Source: Comamonas thiooxydans (GTDB taxonomy: Bacteria > Pseudomonadota > Gammaproteobacteria > Burkholderiales > Burkholderiaceae_C). Taken from it: a stretch of 52,389 bases of DNA. A program made the translations under genes and the position numbers. The notes below the pieces were generated by a model. That model was not told the origin of the DNA. It searched no databases and worked only from the letters and a program-made list of their open reading frames with translations. Each line of letters opens with the position of its first letter. Within the stretch, counting starts at the first letter, position 1. Location of the stretch: contig NZ_BBVD01000022.1 of the NCBI RefSeq assembly GCF_000964545.1, forward strand, positions 1-52,389. Direction: 5' to 3'. Of this stretch, positions 25,552-34,038 are shown piece by piece.

Positions 25552-26658
25552 ATGAAGAAAACCACCAAACTCGCCAGTGGCGTGTTGGGCCTGATCGGCC
25601 TGGCCGGACTGTCGCCTGCCGCGTTCGCGCAGCAAAGCAACGTGACGCTGTACGGCCTGATGGATCTGGGCCTTGCCCACACCAGCAACAAAGCCTCGGC
25701 CCCTACGGCCCAGGCACCAAATCCCGCCGGCTCCAGTTCCACGGAACTGCGCAGCGGCAGTTCTCTGACCTCGCGCTTCGGCCTGCGCGGCACCGAAGAC
25801 CTGGGTGGCGGGCTGAGCGCCATCTTCAACCTCGAATCGGGCATCTGGGCCGACACCGGCGAGATCCAGGGCGGGTTCTTCCAGCGCCAGTCTTGGGTGG
25901 GCCTGCGCTCGGCCAGTTTCGGCCAGGTGACCGCAGGCCGTCAGTTGCCTGTCATCAGCGACATCCTCATCTCATCCACCCAGGCCCCCTACCTGGGCAA
26001 CGCCACAGCCACCATCGACGGTGCAGCCACCGCCGGCGCGTCCGCGCGCTTCAACAACATGGTGGGCACGCGCGTGGATAACGCCGTCAAGTATTCGACC
26101 CCCAGCCTCTCCGGTTTCAAGGTGCATGCCATGTTAGCGTTCGGCGAGGTCGCGGGCTCCAACTCGGCAGGCCGCGTGCTCTCGCTCGGCGGCAGCTACG
26201 CCAGCGACAGCATCGAAGGTGGCCTGGCCTATCACGAGACAGAGTGCAAAACGGCAGGCGGGTGCGCCCCGGGCAGCGCCAAGGACAAGATCTTCGGCGT
26301 AGGCGGCTCCTACAAGCTGGCCGGCGCCCGCTACGGCATGGTCTATACGCGCCAGGAAAACGCCAAGAACATTGCGGGCATGGATGCCGACGTACTCACC
26401 TTGTTCGCGCGCGTTCCGCTGGGCCCACAATGGATTGTCATGGGCGGACTCCAGTTCCAGAACGACCGCTCCCCTGCCAACCAGGACGTACACCAAGTCA
26501 ACCTGGGCGCCAACTACTTGCTGAGCAAGCGCACTTTCCTGTATGCGCTGTATTCGCACCAGAAGGTAAAGAGTGGCGGCAAGGCCGGCATGTACTCCGT
26601 CTGGTCTGACCGCGACAATCAAAACCAATTCAGCACCGGCATCGTCCATACCTTCTGA
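25552..26658 (+). CDS. Outer-membrane porin, Gram-negative type (Omp32-like)
   Basis: 368 residues from MKKTTKLASG, preceded by AGAGGAGA. A signal peptide ends in AFA before QQSNVTLYGLMDLGL, the hallmark first strand of betaproteobacterial porins. Further marks are SRFGLRGTEDLGGGLSAIFN, RQSWVGLRSASFGQVTAGRQ and a final strand ending in Phe (FSTGIVHTF), needed for assembly. It should form a 16-stranded trimeric channel, probably anion-selective. The gene has its own terminator and copy B of the shared element, so it is probably induced with the crotonase and Bug genes to let the pathway substrate into the periplasm. Confidence 0.95.
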   Translation: MKKTTKLASGVLGLIGLAGLSPAAFAQQSNVTLYGLMDLGLAHTSNKASAPTAQAPNPAGSSSTELRSGSSLTSRFGLRGTEDLGGGLSAIFNLESGIWADTGEIQGGFFQRQSWVGLRSASFGQVTAGRQLPVISDILISSTQAPYLGNATATIDGAATAGASARFNNMVGTRVDNAVKYSTPSLSGFKVHAMLAFGEVAGSNSAGRVLSLGGSYASDSIEGGLAYHETECKTAGGCAPGSAKDKIFGVGGSYKLAGARYGMVYTRQENAKNIAGMDADVLTLFARVPLGPQWIVMGGLQFQNDRSPANQDVHQVNLGANYLLSKRTFLYALYSHQKVKSGGKAGMYSVWSDRDNQNQFSTGIVHTF

Positions 26659-26685
26659 ACCCCTTTGCGTTTACTCCCCAAGGTT

Positions 26686-26714
26686 GGGGCACGGCCATGC
26701 CGTGCCCCTTTTTT
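26686..26714 (+). terminator. Porin terminator
   Basis: GGGGCACGG and CCGTGCCCC form a perfect 9-bp stem around a CCATG loop, directly followed by six T. It is the strongest terminator in the window and lies 27 bases after the porin stop codon. Confidence 0.93.
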
Positions 26715-26835
26715 CGTCTAGGAGCCAGGACAGCGGCTGCACGCGCTACGCGTCGTTTGAATGAGCCTGGCTCATGCCCGCGCTAAAAGACCACTGTGTC
26801 GGCCACCCGGCTCCTAGCCAATGACCCAGCCCAAT

Positions 26836-26863
26836 GTACGGAACAGATGCCATCCCTTCATTG
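26836..26863 (+). promoter_or_regulatory. Shared element GTACGGAACA-N13-CATTG, copy C
   Basis: The left block is at 26836-26845 and CATTG is at 26859-26863, ending 56 bases before the Bug receptor start. TTCATTG is shared in full with copy A. Confidence 0.6.
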
Positions 26864-26919
26864 TGTGCCCCCTTCCCCGCAGACAAACTAATGTTAGCTA
26901 GAAAAAAAGGAGACATCAC

Positions 26920-27888
26920 ATGATTGGCAAGCGCCATTTCCTGGCCGCATGCGCCGTCGCGGCATGCGGCATCCAGCCCGCCCTGGCGGACACCTATCCC
27001 AGCCGCCCCATCCGCATCATCGTCCACTCGTCCGCCGGAGCGTTGCTGGACGTGACCACACGTGTCGTTGCCCAGGAAATGTCCAAGGATCTGGGGCAGC
27101 CCATCATCATCGAGAACCGCCCTGGCGGAGACGGAATGCTGGGTATCCGGGCCGTCAAGGGAGCGCCCGCCGACGGGTATACGCTGCTGGCTGCGGCCAA
27201 CACGGTGGCGCAACTGCCCGCCTTCAAGAAAGCGCCAGGTTACGACCTTGACAGGGACTTCACCGGCATCGGCATGATGAACCGCGCCCCCTTCCTGTTC
27301 GTGGGCGCACCCGGCCAGGAGAGCAAAACTCTGGCCGAACTCATCGCCAATGCCAAGGCTCATCCCGGCAACCTGATCATGGCCCATGCGGGCAAGGGCA
27401 CGAGCGTACACATGGCCGCTGCGCTGTTCTTCCAGCAAAGCGGCACCAAGTTCCTGGACGTGCCCTACAAGGGTGCCGCGGCAGCGCTGCCCGACGTGGT
27501 GGGCGGGCGCGCCAACGTCATGTTCGATGGCGCCAACTCCTCCGGCCCGCTGATCAAGGACGGCAAGCTGCGCGCCTTCGGCATCACCTCGGCCACACGC
27601 TCGCCGGTCTTTCCTGACATCCCTACCCTGGCGGAACAGGGGCTGCCCCAATACAGCTTCTATGCCTATCTGGGCTTGCTGGCCCCCTCTGGCGTACCCA
27701 AGGATGTGGTCACCCGCCTGGCCAAGGCCCTGCGCACCGCTCTGAACAGCGAAACCGTGAAGGAACGCTTTCGCGCCGACGCAGCCGAGCCCGGCCGCAT
27801 GAGCCCGGAGGAATTCACGCAGTTCCTCAAGGAAGATGCCGCGCGCACCCAGAAGGTGGCGACCGCCCTGGGCTACAGCAAGGAATGA
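26920..27888 (+). CDS. Bug-type (tripartite tricarboxylate family) periplasmic binding protein
   Basis: 322 residues; AAAAAGGAGA precedes the ATG. A signal peptide ends ALA before DTYPSRPIRIIVHSSAGALL, the typical Bug opening. IIENRPGGDGMLGIRAV and PADGYTLLAA are the two family loops that bind carboxylate ligands. Bug proteins usually outnumber their TctAB permeases in Burkholderiales; none lies here, so it may serve a distant transporter or act as a sensor. It carries copy C of the shared element and leads into the aldehyde dehydrogenase run, 103 bases downstream. The ligand is probably a carboxylic acid. Confidence 0.92.
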   Translation: MIGKRHFLAACAVAACGIQPALADTYPSRPIRIIVHSSAGALLDVTTRVVAQEMSKDLGQPIIIENRPGGDGMLGIRAVKGAPADGYTLLAAANTVAQLPAFKKAPGYDLDRDFTGIGMMNRAPFLFVGAPGQESKTLAELIANAKAHPGNLIMAHAGKGTSVHMAAALFFQQSGTKFLDVPYKGAAAALPDVVGGRANVMFDGANSSGPLIKDGKLRAFGITSATRSPVFPDIPTLAEQGLPQYSFYAYLGLLAPSGVPKDVVTRLAKALRTALNSETVKERFRADAAEPGRMSPEEFTQFLKEDAARTQKVATALGYSKE

Positions 27889-27991
27889 GCCGTCCCGCCC
27901 GAAACGGGCTGGCCCCCCGCCCCGGCAGCCATGCCGTGGACCGGAGGGCGTCGCGGCCGCGCGCAATCAGCAAACACCTAGAGGCACCGGC

Positions 27992-29476
27992 ATGAGCACC
28001 ACCAACATTCTCAAGCGCTACGAGCACCTGTACATCGGCGGCGAATGGGTCTCTCCCCTCGACGGCGAACTCATCGAGAGCATCGACCCGGCCACCGGCC
28101 AGCCTTGGGCCATTGCGCCCATGGGCGGCGTGCAGGACATTGACCGCGCCGTCGCCGCCGCGCGCGCGGCCTTCCCGGCCTGGAGCCGCAAGCCCGGCCA
28201 TGAGCGCGCCGCCCTGCTGCGCCGCTTCGCCGACCTGTTTGCCGCCGCCATCCCCCAGCTCGCGGTGATCGAGTCCCACGACAACGGCAACCTCGTGCGC
28301 GAGCACCGCGCGAGCCTGGCGGCCCAGGTGCAGTGGTACCAGTGGTTCGCCTCGCTGGCCGACAAGGCCCAGGGCGCCACCATCCCCATCGACGACAGCG
28401 TGCATGCCTTCACCACGCGCGTGCCCGTGGGCGTGGTCGGCGCCATCATTCCGTGGAATGCGCCGCTGCTGGCCACCTGCCTGAAGGTGGGCGCCGCGTT
28501 GGCCGCCGGCTGCACGCTGGTGGTCAAGCCCGCCGAATCCACACCGGTTTCCGCGCTGGAGCTGGCGCGCCTGTTCCACGAGGCGGGACTGCCACCCGGC
28601 GTGTTCAACGTGGTGCCCGGCCATGGCCGCACGGCGGGCCAGCGGCTGGTGGAGCACCCGGATGTCAACAAGATTTCCTTCACCGGATCGACGGCCACCG
28701 CCAAGCGCATGGTGCAAAGCGGCTCGGACAACCTGAAGCGCTTCACCTTCGAGCTGGGCGGCAAGGCGCCGCACATCCTCTTCGCCGATGCCGACATCGA
28801 CAATGCCATCAATGCGGCCACGGCCTCCGCCTGGCGCCTGACGGGGCAAAGCTGCGCGCTGGGCTCGCGCGTGCTGGTCGAGCGCAGCATCTACGACCGC
28901 GTGGTCGAAGCCTTCCGCGAGCGCGCCAAGGCAGTGCGTGTGGGCCTGCCCACCATCGACACCAACCACATGGGACCGCAGGCGCACCAACAGCAACTGG
29001 ACAAGACGCTGTCGTACATCCAGTACGGCAAGGACGAGGGCGCCGAACTGATCGCGGGCGGGCGCCGCATCGACACGCCCGAGTTGGCGCCCGGCTACTT
29101 CGTCGAGCCCACGGTGTTCGCGGGCGTGAACAACCAGATGCGCATCGCGCGTGATGAGATCTTTGGCCCCGTGGCCTCGCTGATCCCGTTCGACGGCGAG
29201 GACGAAGCCATCACCATCGCCAACGACACGCCCTACGGTCTCACCGCCGGCCTGTGGACGCGCGACGTGGGCCGCGCGCACCGGGTATCGAGCCGCATCG
29301 AGGCGGGCATGGTCTGGGTCAACACCTACTCGTTCCTGCGCTGGTCCACGCCCTACGGCGGCTTCAAGGCCAGCGGCTGGGGGCGCGAGAACGGCATCGA
29401 CGCGCTCGACCCCTACCTCGAAACCCGTACCACCGTCATCAGCACCACCGGGCAGTTCCCCAACCTGTACGCCTGA
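27992..29476 (+). CDS. NAD(P)-dependent aldehyde dehydrogenase 1
   Basis: 494 residues from MSTTNILKRY. All key elements are present: PWN at 154-156 (oxyanion Asn), KPAES (cofactor site), FTGST (230-234), catalytic base Glu in FELGGK (Glu254) and nucleophile Cys in TGQSCALGSR (Cys288). It oxidises an aldehyde to the acid in the cytoplasm. It is the first of four aldehyde dehydrogenases in a row, with 12 bases to the next, so one transcript is likely. The large antisense open frame here is a GC-bias shadow. The substrate is unknown. Confidence 0.94.
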   Translation: MSTTNILKRYEHLYIGGEWVSPLDGELIESIDPATGQPWAIAPMGGVQDIDRAVAAARAAFPAWSRKPGHERAALLRRFADLFAAAIPQLAVIESHDNGNLVREHRASLAAQVQWYQWFASLADKAQGATIPIDDSVHAFTTRVPVGVVGAIIPWNAPLLATCLKVGAALAAGCTLVVKPAESTPVSALELARLFHEAGLPPGVFNVVPGHGRTAGQRLVEHPDVNKISFTGSTATAKRMVQSGSDNLKRFTFELGGKAPHILFADADIDNAINAATASAWRLTGQSCALGSRVLVERSIYDRVVEAFRERAKAVRVGLPTIDTNHMGPQAHQQQLDKTLSYIQYGKDEGAELIAGGRRIDTPELAPGYFVEPTVFAGVNNQMRIARDEIFGPVASLIPFDGEDEAITIANDTPYGLTAGLWTRDVGRAHRVSSRIEAGMVWVNTYSFLRWSTPYGGFKASGWGRENGIDALDPYLETRTTVISTTGQFPNLYA

Positions 29477-29488
29477 CCAGGAGCCACC

Positions 29489-30970
29489 ATGACAAACGCA
29501 ACACAAGCCGCCCGCGCCAAGGCGCTCGCCTGGATCACCCAAGGACCGAAGCGCCTGCTAATCGGCGGGCAATGGGTCAATGCCGCGTCGGGCAAGACCT
29601 TCGAGGTCATCAACCCCGCCACCGAGCAACTGCTGTGCCACGTGGCCGAGGCCGACAGCGCCGACATCGATGCCGCGGTGCTCGCGGCGCGCAAGGCCTT
29701 CGAGGCGCCCTCGTGGGCCACCCTGTCGCCCCATGCCCGCACACGCGCGCTGCTGAAGATCGCCGACAAGATCGAGCAGCACATTGACGAGCTGGCCGCC
29801 ATCGAGTCGCTGGACAACGGCATGCCGCTGTGGTTCGCCCAGGGCGCCGCGACGGCCACCGTGGACATCTTCCGCTATTACGCGGGCTGGTGCTCCAAGG
29901 TGCTGGGCACCACCATTCCGTCGGACGGCAGCACGCTCATCTACACGCTGCGCGAACCGCTGGGCGTGTGCGGCCAGATCATCCCGTGGAACGTGCCTGT
30001 ACTTATGGCCGCCATCAAGTTCGCCAATGCGCTGTGCTGCGGCAACACCGTGATCCTCAAGCCTGCCGAGCTCGCCTGCCTCACGTCGCTGCGCCTGGCC
30101 GAGCTGATTCAGGAGACCGACCTGCCCCCGGGCGTCATCAACGTGCTGTCCGGCTTCGGTCCCACGGCGGGCGCCGCGCTGGCGCAGCACCTGGGCGTGG
30201 ACAAGATCGCCTTCACCGGCTCCACGGCCGTGGGCAAGCAGATCGTGCGCGACGCCACCTCCAACCTCAAGAAGGTGACGCTGGAGCTCGGCGGCAAGGC
30301 GCCCAACGTGGTGTTCGCCGATGCCGACATCGAGAAGGCCGTGCAGGCCGCCGTCAAGACCTTCTGCGGCAATTCGGGCCAGGTGTGCTCGGCCGGCACG
30401 CGATTGTTCGCGCAGGAGAGCATCCACGACCAGGTGTCCGAGCGCGTGGCGCAGCTGGCCGCCACCTGGAAGGTGGGCGACCCCTTTGCCGCCGACACCA
30501 GGCTGGGGCCGCTGATTTCCGCGAAGCAGCGCGACCGCGTGTGGTCGTACATCGGCCTGGGCCAGGAAGGCGGCGCCACGCTGCGCCTGGGCGGCCAGGC
30601 CTGGAACGGCCCCGGCTACTTCGTCGAGCCCACGGTGTTCGACGGCGTGAAGAACGGCATGCGCATCGCGCAGGAAGAAATCTTCGGCCCCGTGCTGTCC
30701 ATCATCCCCTTCAAGGACGAGGACGACGCCGTGCTGCAGGGCAACGACACCACCTACGGCCTCTCGGCCGCCGTGTGGACAAAGGACGTGTCGCGCGCGC
30801 ACAAGGTGGTCAAGGCGCTCAAGGCCGGGCGGCTGTGGATCAACACCTTCGGCGAATCCGATCCGGCCATGGCCTTCGGCGGCTACAAGCAGTCGGGCTG
30901 GGGACGCGAATTCGGCGCCGAGTCCATCGAGGCGTACACGCAGACCAAGTCGGTCATGGTGCGCTTCTAG
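29489..30970 (+). CDS. Aldehyde dehydrogenase 2
   Basis: 493 residues. PWN at 166-168, KPAE, FTGST, Glu266 in LELGGK and Cys300 in SGQVCSAGTR are all intact. The motif set is nearest to phenylacetaldehyde- or betaine-aldehyde-type enzymes, but this does not fix the substrate. It lies 12 bases after aldehyde dehydrogenase 1 with ACCAGGAG ahead of its ATG. A palindromic repeat lies just downstream, before the third enzyme. Confidence 0.93.
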   Translation: MTNATQAARAKALAWITQGPKRLLIGGQWVNAASGKTFEVINPATEQLLCHVAEADSADIDAAVLAARKAFEAPSWATLSPHARTRALLKIADKIEQHIDELAAIESLDNGMPLWFAQGAATATVDIFRYYAGWCSKVLGTTIPSDGSTLIYTLREPLGVCGQIIPWNVPVLMAAIKFANALCCGNTVILKPAELACLTSLRLAELIQETDLPPGVINVLSGFGPTAGAALAQHLGVDKIAFTGSTAVGKQIVRDATSNLKKVTLELGGKAPNVVFADADIEKAVQAAVKTFCGNSGQVCSAGTRLFAQESIHDQVSERVAQLAATWKVGDPFAADTRLGPLISAKQRDRVWSYIGLGQEGGATLRLGGQAWNGPGYFVEPTVFDGVKNGMRIAQEEIFGPVLSIIPFKDEDDAVLQGNDTTYGLSAAVWTKDVSRAHKVVKALKAGRLWINTFGESDPAMAFGGYKQSGWGREFGAESIEAYTQTKSVMVRF

Positions 30971-30990
30971 GCACACCCGCTACTCATTCG

Positions 30991-31027
30991 ATAGCTTTCA
31001 GCGCTTGACCAACAAGCACTGGAGGCC
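30991..31027. repeat. Intergenic palindromic repeat, copy 1
   Basis: ATAGCTTTCAGCGCTTGACC, then AACAAGCACTGGAGGCC. The core AGCGCTTG-N5-CAAGCACT is an imperfect palindrome. Three related copies lie at 37953, 39185 and 47190, all between genes of this cluster. Confidence 0.6.
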
Positions 31028-31056
31028 AAAAAGACAAAAAAACCAAGGAGATAAGC

Positions 31057-32532
31057 ATGAACCAGCCGGCAACGCCCGCCTTCATCCAGGGCACCAAGCA
31101 ACTGCTGATCGGCGGCCAATGGGTGGATTCCGCCTCGGGCCAGACCATGGCCGCGATCAACCCCGCCACGGGCGAGCTGCTGTGCCGCTTCGCCCAGGGC
31201 AACGCGCAGGACGTGGACCGCGCGGTGGCCGCGGCGCGCAAGGCGTTCAACGGGCCGTGGAGCCGCTTCACCGCGCACGAGCGGCGCAAGCTGCTGCTCA
31301 AGGTGCACGACGTGATCCTCGACAACTTCGAGGAACTGGCGCTCATCGAGACCATGGACATGGGCGCGCCGCTGGCGCGTACGCGCGGCTACAAGGAATG
31401 GCTGTCGCAGCTGCTGCAGTTCTATGCCTCGCAGACCGGGCTGTCGGGCTCGGCCACCGGCTCGCCCATGTCCATCGCGCCGAATTTCATGGCGCTCAAG
31501 CACCTGGTGCCGCAGGGCGTGGTGGGCGGCATCATCCCGTGGAACGGGCCGCTGATGGGCCTGTGGTGGATCTACGGCCCGGCGCTGGCCACCGGCTGCA
31601 CGGCGGTGCTCAAACCCGCCGAGGATGCCTCGCTGTCGTCGCTGCGCGTGTCCGAGCTGCTAATGGAGGCAGGCGTGCCCGACGGCGTGATCAACGTGGT
31701 CACGGGCTACGGCAAGGACGTGGGCCAGGCCATGTCCGAGCACATGGACATCGACCGCATCGCCTTCACCGGCTCGGTGGCCACGGCCCAGGCCATCACG
31801 CGCGCCTCGGCCAGCAACGTCAAGCGCCTACAGATGGAGCTCGGCGGCAAGTCGCCCGACATCGTGCTGGCCGACGCTGACCTGGACAAGGCCGTGCCCG
31901 GCGCGGCCATGGGCGTGTTCACCAACACCGGCCAGGTCTGCGTGGCAGGCACGCGCATCCTGGTGCAGCGCGAGGTGCATGACGAGTTCGTGGAGCGCCT
32001 GGCCGCCTTCGCCAAGACCATCAAGATCGGCGACGGCCGCGCCGAGGGCACGCAGATCGGTCCGCTGATCTCCGAGCGGCAGTTGCAGCGCGTGATGCAC
32101 TACATGGACATCGGCAGCAGCGAAGCGAAGCTGGCCGCCGGCGGCGGCCGCCTGGGCGGCGAGCTGGCGGGCGGCTTCTTCGTCGAGCCCACGGTGTTCG
32201 CCAACGTGCGCAACGACATGACCATCGCGCGCGAGGAAATCTTCGGCCCCGTGGCCTCGGTGATCCAGTTCGACACGGTGGAAGAAGCGCTCGCCATCGC
32301 CAACGACACGCCCTACGGCCTGGCCGGCGGCGTGTGGACGCAAAACCTCGCCAGCGCGCACCAGGTGTCGCAGGGCATACGCGCGGGCACCGTCTGGGTC
32401 AACTGCTACGGCGTGATCGACCCCGCCGTCGGCTTTGGCGGCACCAAGATGAGCGGCTACGGATGGAAGGGCGGCAAGGAGCATGTGGAGAGCTTTCTGT
32501 ACCCCAAGGCCACCTACTTCAACCTGGGATGA
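31057..32532 (+). CDS. Aldehyde dehydrogenase 3
   Basis: 491 residues; AAGGAGATAAGC precedes the ATG. PWN at 161-163, KPAED, FTGSVAT, Glu261 in MELGGK and Cys295 in TGQVCVAGTR are present. An intact third copy of the family in a row suggests either several different aldehydes in one route or stepwise oxidation of a branched molecule. Its stop overlaps the next start as ATGA, so the fourth enzyme is translationally coupled to it. Confidence 0.93.
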   Translation: MNQPATPAFIQGTKQLLIGGQWVDSASGQTMAAINPATGELLCRFAQGNAQDVDRAVAAARKAFNGPWSRFTAHERRKLLLKVHDVILDNFEELALIETMDMGAPLARTRGYKEWLSQLLQFYASQTGLSGSATGSPMSIAPNFMALKHLVPQGVVGGIIPWNGPLMGLWWIYGPALATGCTAVLKPAEDASLSSLRVSELLMEAGVPDGVINVVTGYGKDVGQAMSEHMDIDRIAFTGSVATAQAITRASASNVKRLQMELGGKSPDIVLADADLDKAVPGAAMGVFTNTGQVCVAGTRILVQREVHDEFVERLAAFAKTIKIGDGRAEGTQIGPLISERQLQRVMHYMDIGSSEAKLAAGGGRLGGELAGGFFVEPTVFANVRNDMTIAREEIFGPVASVIQFDTVEEALAIANDTPYGLAGGVWTQNLASAHQVSQGIRAGTVWVNCYGVIDPAVGFGGTKMSGYGWKGGKEHVESFLYPKATYFNLG

Positions 32533-34034
32533 ACCATATGCTGACCCTACTTCCCCAGCGCGACCGACTCGGCGTACGCCCCGGCCGCCTGTTCATCAAC
32601 GGCCGGTGGCTCGATGGCACCGGCGAACGCTTCGACCAGCTCCATCCCTCCACCAACGAGGTAATGACGAGCTTTGCCGAGGCCGGCGCGCACGGCGTCG
32701 ACCTGGCCGTGGCTGCGGCGCGCCAGGCCTTCGACGCAGGCCCGTGGCCCCGCATGCGCGCGCAGGACCGCAAGCGCCTGCTGCAGCCCATCGTCGAGCG
32801 CCTGTATGCGGCCGAGGAGGAAATCGCCGGGCTGCAGACGCTGGACAACGGCATCCCCTTCACCTTCAGCCGCAACTCGCGCGTGTCGGCCAAGGCGGCG
32901 GCGGACATATTCGACCATTTCCTCGGCTGGATCGACAAGATCAACGGCGAGACGATGCCGCTGTTCTCCAGCGCATCGAACCTGCAATACATGAGCTTCC
33001 GCGACCCGGTGGGCGTGGTGGCAGCCATCCTGCCCTACAACGGGCCAGTGATGACCTTTGCCATGAAGGTGGCCCCGGCGCTGGCCTGCGGCTGCACTGT
33101 GGTGGTCAAGCCGTCGGAGCTGACCAACCTGGCGGTGACTCGCATGGCGCAGATCGTGGCCGAAAGCGACCTGCCACCCGGCGTTTTCAACCTCGTCACC
33201 GGCGGCGCGGACACGGGCACGGCCCTCACCAGCCACCCCGGCGTGGACAAGGTGACGTTTACTGGCAGCCCCGTGGTGGGCGAGAAGATCATGGTGGCCG
33301 CCGCACCGACGATGAAGCGCCTGTCTCTGGAGCTGGGCGGCAAGAGCGCGGCCCTGGTGTTCCCCGACACGCGCAGCGTGGAGACCGCGGCCCACACGCT
33401 GATGGGCCTGTGCTCCACGTTCCTCTCGGGCCAGGTCTGCACCACGCCGTCGCGGGCGGTGGTGCATGTCTCAGTGATGGACGAGTTCCTGCACCATGCT
33501 CAGCAGCAGCTTCAGAAAGTGCGCTTCGGCGATCCGTTCGACCCGGCCACCACCTCCGCGCCCCTGATCTCTCGGCGCCAGCAGGCGCGCGTGCTGGACT
33601 TCGTGCAAAGCGGCCAGGATGAAGGCGCCACGCTGCTGGCGGGCGGCACGGCGGCAGGCGGCGAATTCGCAGGCGGCAACTGGGTCCACCCCACGCTGTT
33701 CGCCAACGTGCGCAACGACATGCGCATCGCACAGGAGGAAGTCTTCGGCCCGCTCCTCTCGGTGATCCCGTTCGAGACGGAGGAAGAAGCCATCCGCATC
33801 GCCAACGACAGCGCCTACGGCCTGGCCGGCTGCGTGTTCACCACCGACGTGAGCCGGGCTTTTCGCGTGGCGCGCACCGTCAGGAGCGGCGCCATCGGCG
33901 TCAACGGCTTCGCCAGCACGCCCAACGCGCCCTTCGGCGGCATCAAGCGCTCGGGCGTGGGCCGCGAAGGCGGCTGGTCGACGATCGAGGCCTTCACCGA
34001 GCTGAAGACCATCAACTTCAATCTGGATGCCTGA
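32529..34034 (+). CDS. Aldehyde dehydrogenase 4
   Basis: 501 residues from the ATG that overlaps the previous stop (ATGA); another ATG lies three codons in. The oxyanion region reads LPYNGP rather than PWN, with Asn171 kept. KPSE, FTGSPVVG, Glu269 in LELGGK and Cys304 in SGQVCTTPSRA complete the set. It is the most divergent of the four, and the Tyr in place of Trp next to the Asn may reflect another substrate pocket. Its end overlaps or nearly meets the GMC oxidoreductase start, which fits transfer of an aldehyde from one to the other. Confidence 0.92.
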   Translation: MNHMLTLLPQRDRLGVRPGRLFINGRWLDGTGERFDQLHPSTNEVMTSFAEAGAHGVDLAVAAARQAFDAGPWPRMRAQDRKRLLQPIVERLYAAEEEIAGLQTLDNGIPFTFSRNSRVSAKAAADIFDHFLGWIDKINGETMPLFSSASNLQYMSFRDPVGVVAAILPYNGPVMTFAMKVAPALACGCTVVVKPSELTNLAVTRMAQIVAESDLPPGVFNLVTGGADTGTALTSHPGVDKVTFTGSPVVGEKIMVAAAPTMKRLSLELGGKSAALVFPDTRSVETAAHTLMGLCSTFLSGQVCTTPSRAVVHVSVMDEFLHHAQQQLQKVRFGDPFDPATTSAPLISRRQQARVLDFVQSGQDEGATLLAGGTAAGGEFAGGNWVHPTLFANVRNDMRIAQEEVFGPLLSVIPFETEEEAIRIANDSAYGLAGCVFTTDVSRAFRVARTVRSGAIGVNGFASTPNAPFGGIKRSGVGREGGWSTIEAFTELKTINFNLDA

Positions 34035-34038
34035 AATC

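Noticed and set aside
27827..29542. 571-residue open frame on the minus strand
   Set aside because: It lies fully antisense to an aldehyde dehydrogenase with intact motifs. Its His/Gly/Val-rich composition is that of a GC-bias shadow frame. Similar antisense frames across 28-49 kb were left out for the same reason.
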